DNA from: Bythopirellula goksoeyrii
Lineage (GTDB): Bacteria > Planctomycetota > Planctomycetia > Pirellulales > Lacipirellulaceae
Length of the DNA: 64,000 bases
Assembly: GCF_008065115.1 (NCBI RefSeq)
Contig: NZ_CP042913.1
Location: 1,152,338-1,216,337 of the forward strand
Direction of reading: 5' to 3'
The notes beneath the pieces were generated by a model. It made no database searches. It was not told the DNA's origin and worked only from the letters and a program-made list of their open reading frames with translations. A program made the position numbers and the translations under genes. Positions 15,832 to 24,919 of the stretch are shown here, piece by piece; the stretch's first letter is position 1; each line of letters opens with the position of its first letter.

Positions 15832-17961
15832 ATGACCGATAGTCGTGCCACTCTCCTGCCGAAAACATGTGACGTAGGAATTGTATGTTGCCTGTTCGTT
15901 GCCTTGCTGGTATGCAACCCAGCGAAGGGAGCAGACCCAACCGCCTTGGAGCATTTCCAGAATCAGATCAAACCGATTCTGGAGGAAAAGTGCTATGACT
16001 GCCATGGATATGGCATGGAGGAAGGGAGCGTCGCATTTGATGGTTTCGAGTCAGACGAAGCGCTCATCACTGAGCCGGAATTGTGGCACCGGGCACTTCG
16101 CATGCTGCGGTCTGGATTGATGCCACCTGCCGAAATGCCATCGTTGACTGCCGAAGAAATGCAGCAAATGGAGCACTGGATCAAGACGGACGTATTCCGT
16201 GGCGATGCCGAGAATCCTGATCCAGGGCATGTCACTTTGCGGCGTCTCAATCGAGTGGAGTATCGCAATACGATTCGCGACCTACTGGGAGTCGATTACG
16301 ATGTGAAGGAAAACTTTCCGCAGGATGATAGTGGACATGGTTTTGACAACCTGGGGGAGGTACTGACGGTATCACCCTTGCTTTTGGAAAAATATCTGGG
16401 GGCCGCTCGCGAGATTGTCGCCAAGGGAGTGCCGACCAAAGCCGAGCCTGGCAAGGATAAGTTCTTTCCTCGCGCAGTGCCGGAGGACGCCGCAGAGAAG
16501 CAAGCTTATGCGCGGGAGTTGCTGGGGGACTTTGCATCGCGAGCTTATCGACGTCCGGTGGATGACGAGACGGCCGAGGGGCTCGCTCAACTGGCGGAGA
16601 GCGTTTACTCTCAGCCCGGTGCTACCTTTGAGAAGGGGGTTGCAGAGGCCGTGGCGGCCGTGTTGACTTCACCTCGTTTTTTGTTCCGCGAGGATTTTAC
16701 TGACGAGGCAGCTACCGTAGAGGGATACGCTTATTTAGATGATTACTCCATCGCGTCGCGACTCTCCTATTTCTTGTGGTCTTCGATGCCCGACGCAGAG
16801 TTGCTTGAGCTGGCTGCGGAGAACAAGCTGCGCGAGAATCTGCCGGCGCAGTTGGATCGCATGCTTAAGAGTAACAAGTCAAAGGAATTTGTCCGCAACT
16901 TTGCTGGCCAATGGCTAAGATCACGAGATATCGAATTCGCCATTGTCAACGGGCCTCAGGTGATGCGCAATGACCAGGCGCCCAGGCAGAATTCTGACCG
17001 TCTTCGGAAACGTTTTCGCCAGTTGCGTGCAATTCCAGAAGAAGACCTGACGGAGGATGAGCGCGTAGAATTCAAGAAAATCCTCGACGACTTCAGGGAG
17101 TCTAGGGGCCGCTTTGACGACTATGAACTTCGGGGCGATCTACGCAGGGCGATGCGAATGGAAACAGAGATGGTTTTCGAGAATATCGTTCGGGAAGACC
17201 GCAGCCTCCTGGAACTGATCGATAGCGATTACACGTTTCTCAACGAGCGGCTCGCCAAACACTACAACATCGAGGACGTAGAAGGTGACGAAATGCGACT
17301 TGTGAAGCTGCCCGAGGGAAGTGTACGGGGGGGGATCCTCACGCAGGGAACCATGTTGGCAGTCACCTCCAATCCGGATCGCACCTCCCCTGTGAAGCGA
17401 GGACTGTTTATTTTAGATAACATCTTGGGGACTCCGCCTCCTCCACCGCCGCCAAATATCCCCGCTCTGGAAGATGCGGGCACGCGTTCCGAGAAGCGGA
17501 CCTTCACCATCGCCGAGGCGCTCGCCGTTCATCGTGCCGAACCGTTGTGCAGTTCGTGCCACAATCGGATGGATCCATTGGGTCTGGCCCTGGAGCAATT
17601 CAACGCTTTGGGAATTTTGCGCGAAACTGACCACGGTAAGCCCGTCGTGACCGAGGGAGAGTTGATCACGGGTGAACAGTTTACGGATATTCGCGAGCTC
17701 AAGCGGATCCTGGCGACTGAACACCATACTGAGTTTTATCGCTGTTTGACCGAGAAAATGCTCATCTACGCGCTGGGGCGAGGTATCGACTATCATGATA
17801 CAGAGACGGTCGACGCGATTGTTGAGCAACTGGAAGCATCGGGGGGGCGTCCTTCGGTGTTGTTTAAGGGAATCGTTAACAGCGCTGCGTTTCAGAAGAC
17901 TCGCAGCGCTAAGCCGCCCGACACGGTGGACCTTCGAAGAGAAGCTGGAGAAGTATTGTGA
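15832..17961 (+). CDS. Exported DUF1592-family cytochrome-like protein
   Basis: A 709-residue member of the planctomycete multi-domain family DUF1587-DUF1595-DUF1592-DUF1588-DUF1585. After a signal peptide (CLFVALLVCNPAKGAD) comes a cytochrome c-like motif CYDCHGYG (Cys54, Cys57, His58), which predicts covalent haem. LRRLNRVEYRNTIRDLLGVD marks the DUF1587 start. A second CxxCH (CSSCHNRMDPLG, near residue 570) lies in the DUF1588 part. The family is often paired with DUF1552 and may have electron-transfer or polymer-degrading roles, but no activity is established. It overlaps the next gene by four bases (GTGA), which indicates an operon. Confidence 0.9.
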   Translation: MTDSRATLLPKTCDVGIVCCLFVALLVCNPAKGADPTALEHFQNQIKPILEEKCYDCHGYGMEEGSVAFDGFESDEALITEPELWHRALRMLRSGLMPPAEMPSLTAEEMQQMEHWIKTDVFRGDAENPDPGHVTLRRLNRVEYRNTIRDLLGVDYDVKENFPQDDSGHGFDNLGEVLTVSPLLLEKYLGAAREIVAKGVPTKAEPGKDKFFPRAVPEDAAEKQAYARELLGDFASRAYRRPVDDETAEGLAQLAESVYSQPGATFEKGVAEAVAAVLTSPRFLFREDFTDEAATVEGYAYLDDYSIASRLSYFLWSSMPDAELLELAAENKLRENLPAQLDRMLKSNKSKEFVRNFAGQWLRSRDIEFAIVNGPQVMRNDQAPRQNSDRLRKRFRQLRAIPEEDLTEDERVEFKKILDDFRESRGRFDDYELRGDLRRAMRMETEMVFENIVREDRSLLELIDSDYTFLNERLAKHYNIEDVEGDEMRLVKLPEGSVRGGILTQGTMLAVTSNPDRTSPVKRGLFILDNILGTPPPPPPPNIPALEDAGTRSEKRTFTIAEALAVHRAEPLCSSCHNRMDPLGLALEQFNALGILRETDHGKPVVTEGELITGEQFTDIRELKRILATEHHTEFYRCLTEKMLIYALGRGIDYHDTETVDAIVEQLEASGGRPSVLFKGIVNSAAFQKTRSAKPPDTVDLRREAGEVL

Positions 17962-19316
17962 AAAATCAACTTGACCGTCGCCATTTCTTGCGGAATGTGG
18001 GTGCCAGTATTGCGCTCCCAAGTTTCGTCTCCCTGGGAGGTAGCAAGCTATTCGCTGCCCAGTCGGCGGCCAGATTGGCGACAACTGCCAGTGGGGCCCC
18101 ATTGCGCACGGCCTTTGTGTATTTTCCCAATGGTTCGATTCCATCTCAGTGGTGGCCAGCCGAAACGGGCGATGCTCCTACGCTGGCCGGTACGCTTGCG
18201 CCGCTGGAGAAGATGAAGCAGCATCTGCAAGTGCTCGGTGGTTTGGATCAGGTGAACGCCGAAGGAGATAAGGATGGCGCTGGCGACCATGCCCGTGGTA
18301 GTTCGGTTTTTCTGACTGGAGTCCGCCTCAATAAGAGTGCCACGGATATTCAAGCCGGGGTGTCGATCGATCAGGCAATTGCCGAGAAAGCTGGCGAGCA
18401 GACGCTGTTTCCCTCGCTTGAAATGACATGCGATGAGCAGCGGCAATCCGGCAGCTGCGACTCGGGATATGCCTGTGCTTACCAATTCAATGTCTCGTGG
18501 AAGTCGCCGACCCAGCCGATGCCTCCTGAGCCGAACCCTCGGCTAATGTTCGAGCGACTCTTTGGTAGCGGGTCACCTGCCGAACGGGCTGCGAATTTGG
18601 CTCGTCGCCGGGCAGACCAACAGTCGATTCTTGATTATGTGCTCGGAGATGCCCGCAAGATGCATAATCGCCTGGCAGCCAGAGACCGGGAGAAACTCGA
18701 TCAATATCTCAACGGGGTGCGTGAGATCGAGCAGCGATTGGAAAGAGCTGAGCGCCTTTCCGCGACCAACGTCCCGCAGATCGATGCTCCGGCAGGCATC
18801 TCAGCGGATTTCGCAGAACATGTGAGCATCACTTTTGACATGCTCCTCTTGGCGTTTCAATCGGACTTAACACGCGTATCAACACTTATGTTGGCACACG
18901 ATGGGAGTAACCGTTCGTTTGATCACATCGGAATTCCAGAGGGACATCATGATCTATCGCACCATCAGAACGATGCTGAGCGAATAGAGAAAATCGCTCG
19001 GATCGATCGCTGGTATGTTGAGCAATTCGCTAATTTCCTCGATAAGCTACAGAACACACCCGATATTGATGGGAATTCGCTTCTGCACAATTCGATGATT
19101 GTCTACGGCAGTGGCAACGCAGATGGCAATCGCCACACGCATAGCAATCTGCCGATTATTTTAGCGGGGCACGGCGGAGGCGAGCTCACTCCAGGCCGCT
19201 ATCAGCATCACGGTTCCAAGCCGCTCTGTAATCTGTATCTCTCACTGGCGGATCGAATGGGGGTGACCGACTTGCAGCGGTTCGGCGATTCCACAGGTCG
19301 ACTGGGGGATGTGTGA
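17958..19316 (+). CDS. DUF1552 protein with Tat signal
   Basis: A 452-residue protein read from a GTG overlapping the upstream TGA. The N-terminus carries a twin-arginine signal (DRRHFLRNVGASIALPSFV), so it is exported folded, possibly with a cofactor. The remainder matches the DUF1552 family, recognisable by TAFVYFPNGSIPSQWWP and the C-terminal HSNLPIILAGHGGG; its outline resembles the DUF1501/sulfatase-like secreted proteins of planctomycetes. His and Asp residues in the last third could bind metal, but this is not shown. Coupling with the DUF1592 gene suggests a shared periplasmic complex or process. Confidence 0.9.
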   Translation: MKNQLDRRHFLRNVGASIALPSFVSLGGSKLFAAQSAARLATTASGAPLRTAFVYFPNGSIPSQWWPAETGDAPTLAGTLAPLEKMKQHLQVLGGLDQVNAEGDKDGAGDHARGSSVFLTGVRLNKSATDIQAGVSIDQAIAEKAGEQTLFPSLEMTCDEQRQSGSCDSGYACAYQFNVSWKSPTQPMPPEPNPRLMFERLFGSGSPAERAANLARRRADQQSILDYVLGDARKMHNRLAARDREKLDQYLNGVREIEQRLERAERLSATNVPQIDAPAGISADFAEHVSITFDMLLLAFQSDLTRVSTLMLAHDGSNRSFDHIGIPEGHHDLSHHQNDAERIEKIARIDRWYVEQFANFLDKLQNTPDIDGNSLLHNSMIVYGSGNADGNRHTHSNLPIILAGHGGGELTPGRYQHHGSKPLCNLYLSLADRMGVTDLQRFGDSTGRLGDV

Positions 19317-19322
19317 TTTTTT

Positions 19323-19347
19323 GTAGGGTGGGCGGTGCCCACCCTAC
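19323..19347. repeat. Perfect GTAGGGTGGGC palindrome
   Basis: GTAGGGTGGGC (19323-19333), loop GGT, then its exact complement (19337-19347). It overlaps the stop codon of the minus-strand gene at 19344. A T-run precedes it on the plus strand but none follows in either transcription direction, so it is a REP-like element rather than a terminator. It is related to 5213-5283. Confidence 0.75.
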
Positions 19348-19586
19348 CGCATGATCGCCAGCGCCAGGTACGGCACAAGATTCAACAAAAAAACTCCCAC
19401 CTTGTACGCCGTCATTCCGGCGTAGTGAATTGCGTCGAACGTCTCGACCGGGATCTTGAATAGTCTGCCGTGTATGCGGTAGATCCAATCATGGGCCAGC
19501 CAAAACATTAAGAACCACCACGTGAGTAGGCCCACATTGATGAGTGTACACCAACCGAGAAAGGATTGGGTGGATTCGAAAGTCAT
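19344..19586 (-). CDS. Small membrane protein, DUF6868-like
   Basis: An 80-residue protein with two hydrophobic segments, LGWCTLINVGLLTWWFLMFW (residues about 10-29) and AYKVGVFLLNLVPYLALAIM at the C-terminus, separated by RIHGRLFKIPVETFDAIHYA. The pattern agrees with small proteins I remember as DUF6868, of unknown function. Its stop codon lies inside the GTAGGGTGGGC palindrome. The monooxygenase gene starts its downstream end 43 nt upstream, in the same direction. Confidence 0.7.
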   Translation of the reverse strand: MTFESTQSFLGWCTLINVGLLTWWFLMFWLAHDWIYRIHGRLFKIPVETFDAIHYAGMTAYKVGVFLLNLVPYLALAIMR

Positions 19587-19628
19587 ATGATTGGCTCCTT
19601 TGAAATGAATTCTATTTAGGCGGCTCTA

Positions 19629-20927
19629 TCAAGCCAATTCCCCGATCAGCTTCCGCAATTCTTGCCGATAACCGAAATGCTCTACTTCGACCCGATGGCG
19701 TGGTGAATCGAGGTACGTTCCTCGGCCTTGCCAGCTATTGACCGAGGTTCGCTTTCGCTTGTTGAGCCGCGAGGCTGCTGGGGAATTCTTCTCTTGCGAT
19801 ACGAGATAATTGGCGATTAGCTGTGCCTGGTAGTCAACCAGTCCCCATTGACCGCTATCAGGCTGAATGAGGCCGGCGCAGAAGAGGTCGTTTCGCTCGG
19901 GATGAAAGATATTTAGATACAAGTTGGGGCGGCCGTCGCGCCAATTGAGTTCCTTGCGGTCGACGAAGGGGAAGCTCAGTTTGAATCCGGTGGCGTAGAG
20001 GATCACGTCGATTTGCTCTGAAGTGCCATCGACGAATCGCACGGTATGGCCAGCGAGTTCTGCGACATTCGGTTTTTCGCGCAGATTGCCGTGGGCGATC
20101 TGGTCGTGCAGTCGGGAATTGATGACCGGGTGAGTCTCGAAGAGTTTGTGATCGGGGCGGGGCAGGCCGACGAGTTCCGGCGGGCCGAGTACCCAACGGA
20201 CGACGAGCTTGGCCGCCAAACGTCGCAGCGGCAGAGGAATCCGCCAACGGAGCAAGGTTTCGCCGCATTGGTCGATGGGCTTGCCTTTGAAGAACTTAGG
20301 CAGGATCGGGTAGCCACGACGGATGCTGTGAAATGCACTGGCGGCATGGATTGCAGCCTCGACAGCCAAATCACAACCAGAATTACCGCAGCCGACGACA
20401 AGCACCCGATTGCCGGTGAGCACGTCGGGAGTCTTGTACTCGCTCGAATGCAGCGATGTACCGCTGAACGCGCCGGGGAAATCTGGAAAACGGGGATCCC
20501 AATTGTGGCCGTTAGCGATGACTACGCCGCGGTAGGTGCGAGTTTCGCCACTGGCAAGAGTAACGTGCCAGTTGGTCGCGGTCGGTTCGATTCTCTCAAC
20601 CGTCGTGTTGAACTGGATGTGCTTAGAGAGACCGAAGTGCCGGGCGTATTCTTGAAGATAAGCGTAGACCTGCTTGTGGTCGGGGAACTCGGGGTACTCC
20701 TCCGGCATGGGGAAATCGGTGTACTCGGTGAGCTGCTTGGACGAGATTGTATGCGTCGAAGCGTAGACGCTGCTGGCTGGTTTGCCGTAGCACCAGTTGC
20801 CTCCGATCGAGTCCTCTCGCTCCAGGCAATCGAAAGGGATACTCCGCTGCAGAAAATTCTTCGCCACGGCCAACCCCGAAGTGCCGGCACCCAGGATGCA
20901 ATAACGATCGGCGTGTAGAGAAGTCAT
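19629..20927 (-). CDS. Flavin-containing monooxygenase-like oxidoreductase
   Basis: A 432-residue FAD/NADPH enzyme of the FMO class, which hydroxylates or N/S-oxidises small molecules in the cytoplasm. The FAD site is CILGAGTSGLAVAKNF at residue 11, the FMO fingerprint is FSGTSLHSSEY (FxGxxxHxxxY) near residue 150, and the NADPH site is VLVVGCGNSGCDLAVEAA near residue 170. The ATG (ALYATGFKLSF) motif near the C-terminus is also seen as LYATGFKLSFPF. Length fits the family (about 430-500). The substrate is not indicated by the neighbours; a trimethylamine or lipid-linked role would be guesswork. Confidence 0.88.
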   Translation of the reverse strand: MTSLHADRYCILGAGTSGLAVAKNFLQRSIPFDCLEREDSIGGNWCYGKPASSVYASTHTISSKQLTEYTDFPMPEEYPEFPDHKQVYAYLQEYARHFGLSKHIQFNTTVERIEPTATNWHVTLASGETRTYRGVVIANGHNWDPRFPDFPGAFSGTSLHSSEYKTPDVLTGNRVLVVGCGNSGCDLAVEAAIHAASAFHSIRRGYPILPKFFKGKPIDQCGETLLRWRIPLPLRRLAAKLVVRWVLGPPELVGLPRPDHKLFETHPVINSRLHDQIAHGNLREKPNVAELAGHTVRFVDGTSEQIDVILYATGFKLSFPFVDRKELNWRDGRPNLYLNIFHPERNDLFCAGLIQPDSGQWGLVDYQAQLIANYLVSQEKNSPAASRLNKRKRTSVNSWQGRGTYLDSPRHRVEVEHFGYRQELRKLIGELA

Positions 20928-21002
20928 AGCAGGGCATCAGGAAGAATTGTCGGGCAATCCCTCCATTATGCCAGAAATTGACACGAGATAAGAGCGGCAA
21001 AA

Positions 21003-21067
21003 AGAATGACCAGTGAGTTCAGCCTCCAATTCACATTGGTCATCGGACCTTGAGAATTGGTCATTCT
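21003..21067. repeat. Inverted repeat AGAATGACCA / TGGTCATTCT
   Basis: Perfect inverted 10-mers at 21003-21012 and 21058-21067 with further ATTGGTCAT words between them. Same sequence type as the palindrome at 15555-15705. Confidence 0.65.
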
Positions 21068-21128
21068 AGGATATCGGCCCTGGCGCCTGCTGGGGGCAAA
21101 TGACGCCAGGACCGGTTCGATGGCAAGT

Positions 21129-21989
21129 CTATTCGGACTCCGGACGGGGTGGACGAGCGGGTCGTTCTGGCCGCTCGGGACGTCCAGGCCTATCTCTATC
21201 TGGCGGGCCAAACCCTTCGCCGCGGGGACCACCTGGCCGGCGGCCTCTCTCGGACATGCTTTGGCGCATTGAGTCCGTGAGTTTCATGAACTCCTCACGG
21301 CTGAGTTGATCGTCGCCGTTTTCGTCAAATCGATCGAATACCTCATTGGGGTCCGGTCGACCCTCAGGGCCACCAGGACCGAATCTTGGTCCGCGCCCAG
21401 CTCGAGGCGGGCCGTCTACTTGGTTCTGAAGCGGAGCACGGTCAGCACCATCTCGTAGTCGGGGTCCCTCGGAGTCGGCTCGGCGTGGTGGCGGTCCGTC
21501 ACCTTCAGGGCGGCGTGGTCTGTTGGCACCTTCAGGTGCATCAGGCCGGGGAGCACGATCAGCTCTAGGACCACCAGGACCTCCACCACCACCAGGACCT
21601 CCACGGCGGCCACGTTGAGACTCGGTGAGCTTCATGAATTCTTCACGGCTAAGTTGACCGTCACCATTTGCATCAAACTCGTCGAACAATTCGTTGGGAT
21701 CGGGACGACCTTCACCGCCTCGTCCGCGTCGCCCTTGAGGTCCTCCGCGACCAGGACGGTCTTGTCCAGCGGGGCCTCCGCGACGTTCACGCATAGTTTC
21801 GCGTGCCTGCTGGCGCTCTTCGTCATTGAGTTTACCGTCACCGTCGGCGTCGAATTCTTCGAGCATTTTCTGACGCATTTCCGGATCACGATGGGGGCGG
21901 TCCGGTCTATCGCCTTCGGGCTGCGCGTTGGCGATCCCGGTCGAAATGAGCGGGAAAGCTACCAATAAGAATAGTGTCTTGGCTCGCAT
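21129..21989 (-). CDS. Exported EF-hand protein
   Basis: A 286-residue secreted protein with a signal peptide (TLFLLVAFPLISTGIANAQ). Three EF-hand calcium loops are visible: DADGDGKLNDEE (residue about 50), DANGDGQLSREE (about 108) and DENGDDQLSREE (about 230). Between them are long Gly/Arg/Pro/Asp-rich spacers (RRGGPAGQDRPGRGGPQGR type). Calcium binding is well supported by the loop residues; an extracellular structural or sensing role is inferred. The low-complexity linkers repeat GGPGG and RPDPNE phrases, so recombination between repeats is likely. Confidence 0.85.
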   Translation of the reverse strand: MRAKTLFLLVAFPLISTGIANAQPEGDRPDRPHRDPEMRQKMLEEFDADGDGKLNDEERQQARETMRERRGGPAGQDRPGRGGPQGRRGRGGEGRPDPNELFDEFDANGDGQLSREEFMKLTESQRGRRGGPGGGGGPGGPRADRAPRPDAPEGANRPRRPEGDGPPPRRADSEGPRLRDGADRAPLQNQVDGPPRAGRGPRFGPGGPEGRPDPNEVFDRFDENGDDQLSREEFMKLTDSMRQSMSERGRRPGGPRGEGFGPPDRDRPGRPERPERPARPPRPESE

Positions 21990-22188
21990 GGTTTGTTCTC
22001 CTTATTAGGTGAAAAAGTGACTGTTTTCTTCGATAGCCGATCTATCGACCCTAAGGGATTTAACTCCGGCTCTGGCCCAAGGTTTCGCTCAGCTTCGTGC
22101 TTTTCTTACTTTTGGAGTTGCTATCGTCAGCCGCGCTCCATTGCTTAGAATGGCTGCTCAAGAAGTATTCACCCGCCGAGACACGACC

Positions 22189-24000
22189 ATGGAATATTCC
22201 CTCTACATCGCCTGCATATTGGCCCTGGGTATCATCGCGCAATGGCTAGCCTGGCGGCTTCAATTCCCCGCGATTGTACTGCTGCTGATTTTTGGCTTTG
22301 CGTTGGGGCAGTTCACGGATTTGCGATCAGGCCCCAATCAGGAATTGTTCTTCGCCTGTGTTTCTCTGGCAGTAGGAATCATTCTCTTTGAGGGGGGCCT
22401 GAGTCTGGATTTTCGTGAAATCAAAGGAGTCCGCGCCGTTGTATTCCGGCTAGTGAGCCTCGGCCTCGTGGTGACGTGGCTTTTGACTGCGTGGTTTGCT
22501 CATCGAGTTGCTGGCTTTTCTATGGAGATGTCGCTGCTGTTGGGGGCCTTGCTTACCGTCAGTGGCCCTACGGTAGTCATGCCGCTACTGAGGCAAGTTC
22601 AACCCGCCAAACGCATCGGTTCGTTGATGAAATGGGAGGGAATCGTCAACGACCCTATCGGGGCCGTCCTGGCAGCAATTGTCTTTGAACTGATTCTGCA
22701 TAGATCCTCGGGAAGCATCGCCAGCGATTCGCTTGCCAGTCTGGGACTGACCTTGCTGACGGCACTCGTGCTGAGCAGCTTAACGGCGGTACTCATCCTG
22801 CAAATGCTGCGGCGCTACTGGGTTCCTGATTTCTTGCAGAATCCACTCGTCCTGGCACTGGTGATGTTGGTCTTTGCGTTATCGAATCAACTGCAGCATG
22901 AATCAGGGCTGGTCACGATTACCTTGCTCGGAGTTATTCTTGCCAATCAGCATAGTGTCCCCATCAGGCACATTGCCGAATTCAAAGAGAATCTGCGGAC
23001 TTTGCTGATCTCGACGCTTTTCATCGTTCTTGCTGCCCGTATCAGAGTAGATATGCAGGCTTTGGAGATGCTGGGTTGGCGCAGCATAGCTTTCGTGGCT
23101 TTGTTGATTCTTGTCGTAAGACCACTAGCCGTTCTAATTTCGACCGTCGGAAGCGCGCTTACCTGGTCGGAGCGTCTGTTGCTCGCCTGGATGCATCCAC
23201 GGGGAATCGTCGCCGCCGCGGTGAGTTCCCTGTTTGCCTTGGAAATCGTTCGTGTTCTGGGTCCCGATGATCCGCTAGCGAAGGAAGCCAACCGATTTGT
23301 CCTCACGGTTTTTCTCGTGATAGTAATCACGGTGATCGTCTATGGCCTGCCGCTTTCCTGGCTAGCTCGACGACTGGGACTCTCACGTCAAAACCCACAA
23401 GGCGTTCTGTTTGCGGGGGCTTCGCCGGCAGTTCGAGAGATCGCCCAGGCACTCAAGAAAGAAGAAATTGCCGTGATGGTCGTGGACACCAATCCCCGAA
23501 ACAATTCAGCCGCCCGCATGGCAGGGCTTCCCGTCATTTTTGCGAGCATCGGTAGTGAACTGGTGCGTGAGAAGACTGATCTTGGTGGCATTGGGCGAAT
23601 GCTGGCAATGACTCCGAATGACGAAGTAAATACTCTGGCTGCGATGGCATATGCAGAAAGATTCGGCAGGTCGGAAGTGTATCAGCTTGCTACGGGAGAG
23701 ATATCCAATGGAAACAACGAACGCAAAGCAACCTACCGCAAGGGTCGTATCTTGTTTGCCGAACCGGTTACCTATGATGAATTGACCAAGCGATTCAATA
23801 GCGGACAACAAGTCAAGTCAACCCTCTTAAGCGAAGACTTCACTTTCACCGACTTCGTTGATCGCTACGGTGAATCGGCTTTGGTGCTATTTCGCATCGA
23901 CACGGCGGGCAAACTGCTGGTAGCGACGAACGAAACTGAAATGACTCCCCAGGCAGGGCAGAAAATTATTGCCTTGGTAGATGAAGTGGAAGAGGAGTAG
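22189..24000 (+). CDS. CPA-family sodium/proton antiporter with C-terminal regulatory domain
   Basis: About 603 residues. The first 400 contain roughly twelve hydrophobic helices of the CPA1/NhaP type, starting YSLYIACILALGIIAQWLA, with the ion-site motif VNDPIGAVLAAIVFE near residue 165. It exchanges cations for protons at the cytoplasmic membrane. The last 200 residues form an RCK_N/TrkA-N-like cytoplasmic domain (LFAGASPAVREIAQALKKEE), but the usual GxGxxG nucleotide motif is degenerate. The ATG at 22189 is preferred to in-frame ATGs at 22141 and 22150 because the first helix follows it directly; no strong ribosome site separates them. Confidence 0.88.
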   Translation: MEYSLYIACILALGIIAQWLAWRLQFPAIVLLLIFGFALGQFTDLRSGPNQELFFACVSLAVGIILFEGGLSLDFREIKGVRAVVFRLVSLGLVVTWLLTAWFAHRVAGFSMEMSLLLGALLTVSGPTVVMPLLRQVQPAKRIGSLMKWEGIVNDPIGAVLAAIVFELILHRSSGSIASDSLASLGLTLLTALVLSSLTAVLILQMLRRYWVPDFLQNPLVLALVMLVFALSNQLQHESGLVTITLLGVILANQHSVPIRHIAEFKENLRTLLISTLFIVLAARIRVDMQALEMLGWRSIAFVALLILVVRPLAVLISTVGSALTWSERLLLAWMHPRGIVAAAVSSLFALEIVRVLGPDDPLAKEANRFVLTVFLVIVITVIVYGLPLSWLARRLGLSRQNPQGVLFAGASPAVREIAQALKKEEIAVMVVDTNPRNNSAARMAGLPVIFASIGSELVREKTDLGGIGRMLAMTPNDEVNTLAAMAYAERFGRSEVYQLATGEISNGNNERKATYRKGRILFAEPVTYDELTKRFNSGQQVKSTLLSEDFTFTDFVDRYGESALVLFRIDTAGKLLVATNETEMTPQAGQKIIALVDEVEEE

Positions 24001-24016
24001 GCGTTGCACTTGCCGG

Positions 24017-24838
24017 CTAACCTTGCACCAATTCCCATCGTGCAGTAATCGGTTGGCATGCGGCGAGTAATTCTGCGGATGATCCGTATTCGCGGACTGG
24101 TGCCAATTGGGCAGCGGCTTCCATCGTCTCTACAGGTTGCTTAAACGGCCATGGATCAAAGACGATCTGCTGGCAAGCATCGCTCGCAGGGCGTATCTCA
24201 CGCACCAGAATCCAGTCTTCCGCAGTGCGGAAGGGTTCGGGTGCTTTCGTAGCTCTTTCACCAGCAACCGGATAAAGCATGCATGGCCACAGGCTTAGGA
24301 CGTCGAATAACTGAAGCCACTTGAGTGCCTCGCCGGCGAGTCCGAGTGTATGAACTCGCTCGTTCTGGCGATGCCAATTTGCAAACCATTCGCTTCGTTG
24401 CTGGGAAGTTTTCTGCAGCCAGGGTTTGGCAAGTGGGTGAGCCATATGGTGTTCGGAAGCTACCAGGATCGCGCTGAAGTGGCCAGCTACGACCCAGGCC
24501 CCCAAATCACTAAAAGTGCTAACTTCTTGAATTGAGTCTGTCCATATCTTGATGGAATCTTCGGCCGAAAGTTCGTCGAATGAGAGCGGGCAATGTGTTT
24601 TATCGTCGAGCGGCGGTTCAGCTTCCCATGCTAGCCAGCCATCGTCGTGATGGACGATCGCCTGAAGCAACTCTCGACGGACGACCTCGAGTGTCTCGCC
24701 CTCGGATTCAGGCACCGAGGCACCAAACTGCTCCAAGCACAACTCCGCCAAACAGCCACTCAGGCGAGCATGTTCCACCTGGGAAATCATGAGCCATTGC
24801 GGCACGCCGTCGGCAAAGACAACCTCGCGACGAATCAT
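24017..24838 (-). CDS. DUF3891 family protein
   Basis: A 273-residue protein of the uncharacterised DUF3891 family, recognised by the opening MIRREVVFADGVPQWLMISQ and the motif HHDDGWLAWE near residue 65, whose His-His-Asp could bind a metal ion (HD-domain-like). No signal peptide or membrane helix is seen, so it is probably cytoplasmic. The ATG at 24836-24838 is chosen over 24874 because family proteins begin at MIRRE. It follows the aldolase gene in the same direction across a hairpin spacer, and is convergent with the antiporter gene 16 nt away. Confidence 0.8.
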   Translation of the reverse strand: MIRREVVFADGVPQWLMISQVEHARLSGCLAELCLEQFGASVPESEGETLEVVRRELLQAIVHHDDGWLAWEAEPPLDDKTHCPLSFDELSAEDSIKIWTDSIQEVSTFSDLGAWVVAGHFSAILVASEHHMAHPLAKPWLQKTSQQRSEWFANWHRQNERVHTLGLAGEALKWLQLFDVLSLWPCMLYPVAGERATKAPEPFRTAEDWILVREIRPASDACQQIVFDPWPFKQPVETMEAAAQLAPVREYGSSAELLAACQPITARWELVQG

Positions 24839-24871
24839 GGGAGCCTCCGCGATCCTTGCATGAATTCCTCT

Positions 24872-24901
24872 CAAGCCCGGACCGCGAAGCGGTCCGGCTT
24901 G
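24872..24901. terminator. Strong hairpin between fba and the DUF3891 gene
   Basis: CAAGCC-C-GGACCGC pairs with GCGGTCCGG-CTTG around a GAA loop, a very stable stem. A TTTTT run follows on the plus strand six bases later, but not on the minus strand where fba is transcribed. It may attenuate fba read-through or act as an RNA stabiliser. Confidence 0.5.
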
Positions 24902-24919
24902 GGAGTTTTTCGAGTAATG

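Noticed and set aside
20046-20918. 290-codon plus-strand frame antisense to the monooxygenase gene
   Set aside because: Antisense shadow of a clear FMO gene; no family match or ribosome site.
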